Positions 56,800 to 64,000 of a stretch of 64,000 nucleotides of DNA are shown here, in pieces. Each line of letters opens with the position of its first letter. Position 1 is the first letter of the stretch. Origin of the DNA: Coptis chinensis (Eukaryota; Streptophyta; Magnoliopsida; Ranunculales; Ranunculaceae). A program made the translations under genes and the position numbers. The notes beneath the pieces are model-generated. The model searched no databases. It saw nothing but the letters and a program-made list of their open reading frames with translations, and had not been told where the DNA came from. The stretch is taken from the NCBI GenBank assembly GCA_015680905.1, contig CM027380.1, forward strand, positions 16,076,001 to 16,140,000, given 5' to 3'.

Positions 56800-59050
56800 A
56801 GAAGGGGGAGGCGGGAACAGGTCCGAAGACGCTGGATGAGATTAAAGTGGTAAATATGGGAGGAAAGGAGGAGAGGTTTACCGCGATAGGGGCCAGCTTG
56901 ATGGGTGAATGGAAGAGGGAATTGATCTAGTTCTTATCAGAAAATCAAGACGTGTTTGCATGGACCATTGAAGAGGTTACGGGGTTGGACCCTGAATTCG
57001 CTTGTCATTGGTTACACATGAGAGAGGAGGTAAAGCCGGTAAGGCAAAAGATGCGAAGCATTAGACTGAAGTATGCAGAGGGTATTCGCGAGGAAGTGGC
57101 GCGGTTGAAGAGAGCCAGAATAATACGAGGTAGAGTTCACGGACTGGTTATCTAATGTGGTGGCGGTACCAAAAAAGAATGGCAAGGTATGGATGTGTGT
57201 GGATTTCACGGATGTGAATGGCGAGTGCCCGAAGGACAGTTACCCCATGCCGCGGGTGGATGAATTGGTGGATAGGATAGCAGGGTTTAAAATATTCTCG
57301 TTTATGGATGTGTCGATGGGGTACAATTAGGTTGCAATGTACGGGCCAGATCAGGAGAAAACAACATTTGTGGTAGAAGGCAACACATATTGCTACACAA
57401 GGATGCCGTTTGGGTTGAAAAACTCTGGAGCCACGTTTCAACGGTTAGGGGAGAAAATGTTCAAAAGCAAGATCAGGAGGGGGATGGAAATATACATCGA
57501 TGACATGGTAGAAAAGAGTATGTCGGAGAAGGAGCATTTAGACGGATTGAGGGAAACATTCGGGATACTGCGGAAATACAATCTGAAGCTGAATCCAAAG
57601 AAATGCACATTTGGGGTGACCACTCGGAAGTTCATGGGCTACATCGTTAGTCATAGGGGAATATAAGCTAATCCAGAGTAGATAAGAGCATTGGTAGAGA
57701 TGTCGTTGCCACAGAACGTCACGGAGGTTCAGTGTCTCGCTAAGAGGATCGCGGCATTAAACAGATTCATTTCCAAATCATCGGACAAGTGTAGACCGTT
57801 ATACCAGTTGCTGAGAAGCACTCCAGACTTTGTATGGACGCCGGAATGCGAGGAGGCATTTCAAGAGTTGAAGAGGTATCTGGGTAAAGCCCCATTACTT
57901 TTGCGGCCAGAGCAGGGGGAGAAATTGTACCTGTATCTAGGGGCCACCGAGTATGCGGTAAGTTCTGTTCTGGTCAGACTAGCTGATAAAGTGGAGAGAC
58001 CGGTGTATTTCCAAAGAAAGACCATGTTGGACATAGAGACGCGGTATAGTAGAATGGAGAAATATGCCTTGGCCTTGATCTTTTCCACCATGAAGCTAAA
58101 ACCATACTTTGAGTCTCATTCAATAGTGGTGGTGACCAACCTGCCACTTAAACAAGCGTTAAGGGCGGTGAAGTTGGGCCGAATGTTGAAATGGGCAGTG
58201 ATGCTTAGTTCTTACGAGATACATTATCAGATTAGGACAGCAGAGAAAGCTCAAGCCGTCGCAGAGTTTTTGGTAGAATTCCCAGCAGAGGACCCAACGT
58301 GGGGAGAGGAGATGGTCATGGAGTCAGACAAGGATAGGACGCCCGATCAGTTGGATCCTTGGGATAAGCGGAATGGGTGGAGAGTGTTTGCGGATGGGTC
58401 AGCTATTGATGCATGCAGCGGTATAGGGCTGGTGTTGGTCACGCCGGACAATAACCGGATAGAGTTGACCATGAAGTTGGGGTTCACAACATCCAGCAAT
58501 GAAGCAGAGTACGAGGCCGTTATAGCAGGATTGAGAATGGCGGAAGACCTGGGAGTGAAATATTTGATAGTATATTCAGATTCAAACCTGGTGGTGTGCC
58601 AGGCAAATGAGGTTTTCGTGGCCCGATGTCCAAGAATGGCCAAATATTTGCAGGTGGTACATCAAAGGGCTAGCAAGTTCACAAAGCTTCAGTTTATACA
58701 CCTAGGGCGGGGGGAGAATAGACACGCAAACGCTTTGGCTTATGTGGCAGCCGCCATGCCGGGGTATGAGGAAAGGACTATAAAAGTAGGAAGATTGGGG
58801 AAGCCAAGCATAGAGGAAGTAATGGAGGTGTGCTATGTTGCAGAGGAAGAGGGCGGATGGATGGAGCCCATCAAACCCTTTCTAGAAGGAGGACTGGTGA
58901 CGGATAGGAACAAAAAAAGGAGGTTAGAGCAAGTGTCTCAGAGATATGTGATGATGGAAGGGGAACTGTATAAGAAGAACTTCAATGGGCCGTTGCTGAA
59001 GTGTTTAGGGCCGCGATTATCATCAAAGGTATTGGCAGAATTGCACGAAG
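56800..59050 (+). pseudogene. pol: pre-RT, reverse transcriptase, RNase H and second RNase H
   Basis: The pre-RT segment includes LSENQDVFAWTIEEVTGLDP. RT follows in two frames with VVAVPKKNGKVWMCVDF, YTRMPFGLKNSGATFQRL and the catalytic YIDDMV. The RT-linked RNase H gives WTPECEEAFQELKRYL and LYLGATEYAVSSVLV. The additional RNase H lies at about 58380-58760 with FADGSA, SSNEAEYEAVIAGLRMA and VYSDSNLVV. The last catalytic position, normally A-D-A-L-A, reads ANALA. Stops lie at about 56929, 57328, 57664 and 57679, with a frame change near 57130. The largest clean frame is 57691-59085. Confidence 0.88.
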
Positions 59051-60087
59051 GAAACTGTGGGGTCACTCCGCGGGGAGGACCATAGCACATCAGTTGTTGA
59101 CGCAGGGTTACTTCTGGCCTCACATGAAATGGGATACGGTCGAATTTGCCAAAAAGTGTGAGGTGTTAGAGATTTGCACAGAGGATATTTGCACCTGTGG
59201 AACCCTTGCATAATGTCTCCAGCCCTTGGCCCTTTGCCATGTGAGCGTTAGACATCGTGGGGCCACTGCCCATGGCTAGCGGCAAAAGAAGGTATATGTT
59301 GGCAGCCACGGACTACTTCACAAAATGGATAGAAGCCGTCCCGTTGCAGCAGATAAAGGAGGTTCAGGTGATTAAGTTTTTATGGGAGAACATTATATGT
59401 CGGTTCGGGCTGCCATATGCCATCATTGCAGACAATGGGACACAGTTCACAGGGGCAAATGTGGCAGCGTTTCTTGAAGCCTACAAGGTGAAGCAAGGGT
59501 TCTCAGCACCCTACAACCCAGAAGGTAACGGGCAGGCTGAATCTTCCAACAAGACGATATTAAACAATCTGAAAAAAGAAGTTGGAAGATAGGAAGGGCG
59601 CGTGGGCCGACGAGTTGAACCATGTTCTGTGGGCTTATAAAACCACCCCGAGGACCACCACCAAAGAGACCCCGTTCACCTTAGCGTACAACATTGAGGC
59701 GGTAATTCCCGCGGAACTAGTGCGACCACCAGGAAAACAAGAGCGGTGGAAGAAGGAATAAACTGGCGCATTTTAGCTAGAGATTTGAATTTGGCAGAGG
59801 AGAGAAGAGATTCAGCCCGCATCTGTCTGGAAGAGTATCATCGGAGACTACAGCGGCAATACAACAAGCGAGTCAGACCGCGGAAGTTCAAGATAGGGGA
59901 ACTGGTGCTTCGCCGGGTGACGCCAAGCACGAAGGAGGAAAAGGACGGGAAGTTGGGTCCAAACTGGGAAGGATCGTACACCGTGATGGAAGAAGGGTGG
60001 TCGGGAACCTATAAGCTTCAAACAATGGAAGGAAAGCTAATAGCGAGGCCCTGGAATGTAAGAATGCTGAAAAGGTTTTACGAGTAA
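59051..60087 (+). pseudogene. pol: integrase
   Basis: After a decayed zinc-binding N-terminal part, 59257-59592 shows VGPLPMASGKRRYMLAATDY, FTKWIEAVPLQ, ICRFGLPYAIIADNGTQF and YNPEGNGQAESSNKTI. D, D and E of the integrase core are all kept, the first in ALDIVGP just upstream of an in-frame stop remnant. The C-terminal part (59746-60087) has KIGELVLRRV and GKLGPNWEGSYTV, the GPY/F-type module. Frame changes at about 59590 and 59745 break the chain. Confidence 0.85.
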
Positions 60088-61261
60088 ATGTACTGAAGTT
60101 CAAAGCAATGTAAAGGGGGTCCCAAACGGAGGATAATAGTTGTTTGTAAATATATAAAACTACAACACTTTTGTGAAAAGAAAATATGTTTATTATTCGC
60201 AATTTGCTGAATGAGAACGTGAACATAACAGACACCTGGGGCAATGAGAGGGACCCCCTCTGGTCCCTATAGAGGGAAGCAGCGAAGGGGATGAGCCCTT
60301 CACTGACATTACTTGTGGAATAGATCCTGAGCAAGATGAGCTGCTCTAGCAGGAGGATGGAATCGGCGGAGTCGGATGAGCCCTCCGCAGACAGCGGACT
60401 TGAAAGGCACATGGGGCAATAAGAGGGACCCCATCTGGCCCCTATAGAGAGGGAAGCAGTGAAGGGGATGAGCCCTTCGCTGATATTACTTGTGGAACAA
60501 ATCCTGAGCAAGATAAGTTGGTCCAGCAGGAGGAGGGAGTCGGCGGAGCAGGATGAGCCCTCCGCAGACAGCGGACTTGAAAGGCACATGGGGCAATGAG
60601 AGGGACCCCATCTGGTCCCTATAGAGAGGGAAGCAGCGAAAGGGATGAGCCCTTCGCTGACATTACTTATGGAACAAATCCTGAGCAAGATGATCTGCTC
60701 CAGTAGGAGAATGGAGTCGGCAGAGCGGGATGAGCCCTCCGCAGACAACGGACTGGAAAGGCACATGGGGCAATGAGAGGAACCCCATCTGGCCCCTATA
60801 GAGAGGGAAGCAATGAAGGGAATGAGCCCTTCGTGGACATTACTTGTGGAACGAATCCTGAGCAAAATGAGCTGCTCCAGCAGGAGGAGGGAGTCGGCGG
60901 AGCGGGATGAGCCCTCCGCAGACAGCAGACTCGAAACGCGCATGGGGCAATGAGAGGGACCCCATCTGGCCCCTATAGAGAGGGAAGCAGCGAATGAGAT
61001 GAGCCCTTCACTGACATTAGGTATGGAACAGATCCTGAGTAAGATGAGCTCCGGCAGGGGGATGGAGTCAGCGGAGCGGGATGAGCCCTCCGTAGACAGC
61101 AGACTTGAAAGACACATGGGGCAACAAGCGTAATCCCATCTGGCTTCGGGAGAGAGAGTGCTTTGGAAGGGGACCTGAGCAGGATGAGTGATCCAGCGGA
61201 ACGGGATGAGCCCTCCGCGGACCTCAGACAAAAAGATACATGGGGTAATGAGAGGGACCAT
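59888..61261 (-). CDS. Antisense ORF running through the 177-bp array (457 codons)
   Basis: Unbroken for 457 codons because the repeat unit is 59 codons long. The product repeats SLSIGARWGPSHCPMCLSSP and LSAEGSSRSADS about five times and is hydrophobic and Ser-rich. Its last third is antisense to integrase. No domain is recognised. It may be part of the antisense transcript's 3' region rather than a protein. The open frame is a direct observation; function is unknown. Confidence 0.3.
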   Translation of the reverse strand: MVPLITPCIFLSEVRGGLIPFRWITHPAQVPFQSTLSPEARWDYACCPMCLSSLLSTEGSSRSADSIPLPELILLRICSIPNVSEGLISFAASLSIGARWGPSHCPMRVSSLLSAEGSSRSADSLLLLEQLILLRIRSTSNVHEGLIPFIASLSIGARWGSSHCPMCLSSPLSAEGSSRSADSILLLEQIILLRICSISNVSEGLIPFAASLSIGTRWGPSHCPMCLSSPLSAEGSSCSADSLLLLDQLILLRICSTSNISEGLIPFTASLSIGARWGPSYCPMCLSSPLSAEGSSDSADSILLLEQLILLRIYSTSNVSEGLIPFAASLYRDQRGSLSLPQVSVMFTFSFSKLRIINIFSFHKSVVVLYIYKQLLSSVWDPLYIALNFSTFTRKTFSAFLHSRASLLAFLPLFEAYRFPTTLLPSRCTILPSLDPTSRPFPPSCLASPGEAPVPLS

Positions 61262-61330
61262 CTTTGGCCCCTATAGAGAGAGAGAAGCAGCGGATCGAGC
61301 CTGTAGAGTGGGATGAGCCGTCGCCGGCAT
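60236..61330. repeat. 177-bp tandem array, about six units
   Basis: The word ATGGGGCAAT (CTGGGGCAAT in the first) recurs at 60236, 60411, 60588, 60765, 60942, 61116 and 61240, giving spacings of 175, 177, 177, 177, 174 and 124. Each unit includes GATGAGCCCTTCRCTGACAT and GATGAGCCCTCCGCAGACA. It lies between integrase and the antisense gene, where Tat elements often carry tandem repeats. Confidence 0.92.
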
Positions 61331-61559
61331 CGGGATGAGAGGTAGACATGGATGAAAGGTGTACAATTGAATTAAATAAATGAAAGGAGGGGGCAGGAGG
61401 GAAGATGGCAGGAATATAACTCACAATCAAATAGCAAAATATATTAAATCAAGGCGAGCCATATTGCAAGTTAATAACAGTGTGGTGACAAATGGAAAAG
61501 ACAAGCCAAATTGTAAAGTTAACAACAGTTTGTATACATATTAAAAACTAGGGCATTCC
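61331..61559. other. Spacer between tandem array and antisense gene
   Basis: AT-richer sequence just after the stop of the antisense gene; probably its 3' UTR. No other signal seen. Confidence 0.5.
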
Positions 61560-63813
61560 CTAGGTGGACGATTCAAGGTTGGCTTCTCCAACAGCATCAT
61601 CAACAACGACCTTATGGGGATCTTCGAGGACGGCTTCGGGAAGGGGGTCTGTGCCCATCTCAAGGTGTTCTGAGGTTCCAGAGGGATCTGCGGCTACAGA
61701 AGGGTCAGCGGCCTCAGGAGAACTAGCCATTGGGACAGTAGGCTGAAGAGGTAGAAGGCGGCCCTCTTGAGTAAGCCGGTTGAGTTCCTCCTGAACCTTT
61801 CGGGCCACCCGCTTCCCAGCCAAAGCTTTGAAACGGTCACGAAGAATTGTCATATCCTTTTCGTGCTGCTCTAAAAGTTTGGCGATTTCATCTTTGTGGG
61901 CCTGGGCGAGGGCGTCCACGGCCTGCTGGTGTTGTTTGGTGCGGGCATTCTAGTCAAGCAGATGGTGTTAAAGAAGTTCTTCCCTTTGGCAGCGCACGCG
62001 TTCATTGACGGAGTCCATGTACCACTGATGGGAAGCTTCAGATGCAATCAGCTCGTCCTGAGCTTGGACTTTGGCCAAGTTGGTGGCGGCCAGGTCTAAC
62101 TCAAGACCGGCATAAAACGCTCGCAAGCCCGAGGGGCCATTGAGTTCTTGCTCCAGAGCGGTCACCTTATTCCTAGCGCAGAGAAGGCCGCGGATCATAA
62201 ACGAGATGTCAAGGCTCACCTTAGTCGAAAAGGGAGAAGGCTAAAAAAAAAAAAAAAAAAAAAAAGGGGAGAAGAAGTTGTACCCGTTCCCAGTTGGTAT
62301 ACAATGGAAGTGCGATGCGAATCAAATGAACCTCCATCCGCATAAGCAATGTCCTTGGGCAGATGGGCATTGTAGAACAAGGAGGAGGCCACGGCAGCAT
62401 TGTCCAGAGCGGAGTCCGCGACATTTACCTTTCGATTTCGCACATTGATGATAGGACAGAAGTCCTCAACCGGAGCAAGAGTGGAGGTGAGCTCCTTACC
62501 AAGTCGGCGGGTGCTAGGAGGAGAGGCATCCAGATGAGAGGGTGGAGAAGAAGGGGCGGGGCCTTCAGGCAGGGGGGCCTAATGAGTTGGGGGGACAGGC
62601 TCAGCAGAGGTGGATGGCCGCGGCCTCTTGGCTGGCGGTTGATCGGCGGGGGCATGCATGGCGGTAGGGGGAACTTCCATCACCTCGTTATCAGAGTCAC
62701 TATCAAACAATTTTTGCTTGTGGACGTCCATATCTGCGGCAGGTGAAGGGTGAGAGGTGAACTGGTCGTCCCAATGGGAGATAGAGCGGTAGGAGGGGTG
62801 GAGATCTTGAGGTTCACGGAGGCGGAAGAATGGGAGGAAGATCGAGGGAGGGGGCGAGGGGAGTTATGAGAATGAGACCGCTTCTTGGAAGGGGGAGATA
62901 CACGGGGCTTGCATTCCTTGGGAGGGGGAAGGCGAAAAAAGGGACCTGTTAAGCCGCGGAAAGTGTTAAGGGCGGGGATGGGCGACAGTGGAGTAGCGGT
63001 GGTGGGATGAATACCTAAAAGGGCAGCTTGGGCGGGGCCAAGGTCGCAGATTTGAGCAAAGATAGGGCAGGAGATACTATCATAAATTCCAGATTTGGAA
63101 TCTGGGCACCAGCCTGCAAAAAAGAACAGAGGTGAGTTAGTAGATCAGAGAGAAAACAATTCGAAAGAGGGGAAAGAGCTATTATACTCACTGCGGAGTC
63201 TGAAGGCGAGGTGGTTAAGAGTCAGGGTAGGAGGTATGTCCGCGGACAGAAAGTGGTGCCACACTTTATCTGAGGTGGTAAGCTTAATGAGAAAAGAATG
63301 TTTCTTAGGACGAACGCAGAAGGACTGATAGCCTATACTGATGTCCTTGGTGCTAGTTTTGAGATAGTAGTGGGAGTAGATGTCTCGGCTGATTATCTTG
63401 GGGTCATGGGACTTGTTATAGGAATTCGCGGCATACATTATCTGCCAAAAATTCTCAATACCGTGGCACGGGGGAATGTTGAAATGGTTGCAAACTTCAA
63501 CATCCAGCAGAGTAAGGGGAAGCCACAGACCGGCAACCATTTGACCCACAGTGATGACAAGAGAGCCTGGCCGGCGGGAAACCAAATGGGGGTAGTAGGT
63601 GACAGAGGGCACGTGTTCTAGTATGACGTCGGCTGGAACACCGTAGGCCGCTCTAAGGGCGTCCAAATTAGGTCTACGAGATCTGGGTGGAGGCAACAAT
63701 AAAGGGGTGGGGCGACCGGAGGTGGAGGGCACGTCAGTAGAAGCAGGGGGCGGGGAAGAAGACACGCCTGCTGAACGGGAAGATGAAGAGTCACCAGATT
63801 CGCGGTCCGTCAT
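61560..63813 (-). pseudogene. Antisense gene of Tat element (putative gypsy-type transposon domain)
   Basis: Starts MTDRESGDSSSSRSAG at 63813. Exon 1 holds LDALRAAYGVPADVILEHVP, LVITVGQMVAGLWLPL and VEVCNHFNIPPCHGIENFWQ, the pattern of the PF04195-type domain found antisense in Grande/Retand-like elements. Donor CGCA/GTGAGT (63191) and acceptor TTTTTTGCAG (63114) join exon 2 in phase (WCPDSKSGIYDS). Exon 2 then stays open for over 200 codons, Pro/Ser-rich, to about 62425. Coiled-coil C-terminal pieces follow at 62219-61560 (ALEQELNGPSG, KVQEELNRL), with two stops near 61968 and 61938. Role in the element is unknown. Confidence 0.75.
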
Positions 63814-64000
63814 CGGAAGGAAGATGAATGGATTCCAGGAATCAAAATATTTTAAAATGAGAAAGGGAAAACAATTCACTAAAAAAGAGAGGGATCAAGA
63901 TAACGTACCGATCACTGACAAAAAGGAGATAGGGAAGTCGTAAAAGACAGCCGGAGAGAAAGGAAAGCACCGGGAAAACCACCACAAGGAACTGCTCGTG
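63814..64000. other. Leader of the antisense gene, up to the window edge
   Basis: Purine-rich plus strand; upstream (5') of the antisense start codon. The polypurine tract and 3' LTR of the element are not yet reached. Confidence 0.5.

Larger units (their letters stand above)
56179..64000 (+). mobile_element. Tat-lineage Ty3/gypsy retrotransposon, right end outside window
   Basis: It shows a 5' LTR, primer site, short gag stub, pre-RT, RT, RNase H, an extra RNase H-like domain, integrase, a tandem array and an antisense gene. An additional RNase H and an antisense ORF encoding the putative gypsy-type transposon domain are hallmarks of the Tat lineage (Retand/Grande-like). Pol has many stops, and most of gag plus protease is deleted. 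The 3' LTR must lie beyond 64000. Confidence 0.88.

Overview
This window is nuclear DNA of a flowering plant, probably a eudicot. It is AT-rich and built almost entirely from transposable elements of plant lineages: Ty3/gypsy Tat-like and Athila-like retrotransposons, an L1-clade LINE with an RNase H domain, CACTA, Mutator-like, PIF/Harbinger-like and Helitron-like elements. The few host-derived sequences are gene fragments with plant-type introns: an mTERF exon, a GH9 endoglucanase piece, a malectin-like gene and a plant mobile domain (PMD) gene. I found no gene that looks intact and expressed, and no rRNA, tRNA or CRISPR array.

Layout. 1-2901: minus-strand Tat-lineage gypsy element (pre-RT, protease, gag, primer site, 5' LTR) running off the left edge. 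2902-11846: AT-rich DNA with two minisatellites, Helitron-type 3' ends, a Tourist-like MITE at 9060-9536 and a possible membrane-anchor exon. 11847-16142: Helitron-like element filled by two blocks of a 55-bp tandem repeat. 16680-20577: CACTA transposon with a 3-bp target duplication, a Ulp1-type protease relic and the last exon of an mTERF gene. 20578-22744: unclear DNA with an LTR-like promoter.

22745-38689 is a three-level nest. A Mutator-like element with TIRs of several hundred bp was entered in its left TIR by a TTA-flanked Harbinger-like element (22829-36593). That element carries a broken PMD gene and a cysteine-rich zinc-knuckle reading frame. An Athila-like retrotransposon (23179-32752, 1.1-kb LTRs, target duplication GTCGT) then entered codon 5 of the PMD gene. 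All three insertions can be read from target duplications and empty sites.

38699-49055: low-copy-looking DNA with a 787-bp Helitron, a GH9 endoglucanase fragment (minus strand) and a malectin-like pseudogene with a partly duplicated first exon (plus strand). 49056 to about 54960: minus-strand LINE with gag, endonuclease, RT and RNase H, broken by frameshifts. 56179 to the right edge: plus-strand Tat-lineage element with LTR, primer site, gag stub, decayed pol, an in-frame 177-bp tandem array and the antisense spliced gene typical of this lineage; its 3' LTR lies beyond the window.

The elements do not form a pathway. The window is mainly a record of insertion, gene-fragment capture and decay. 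The least ordinary object is the Harbinger-like carrier of a PMD gene plus a zinc-knuckle ORF, with no transposase visible.
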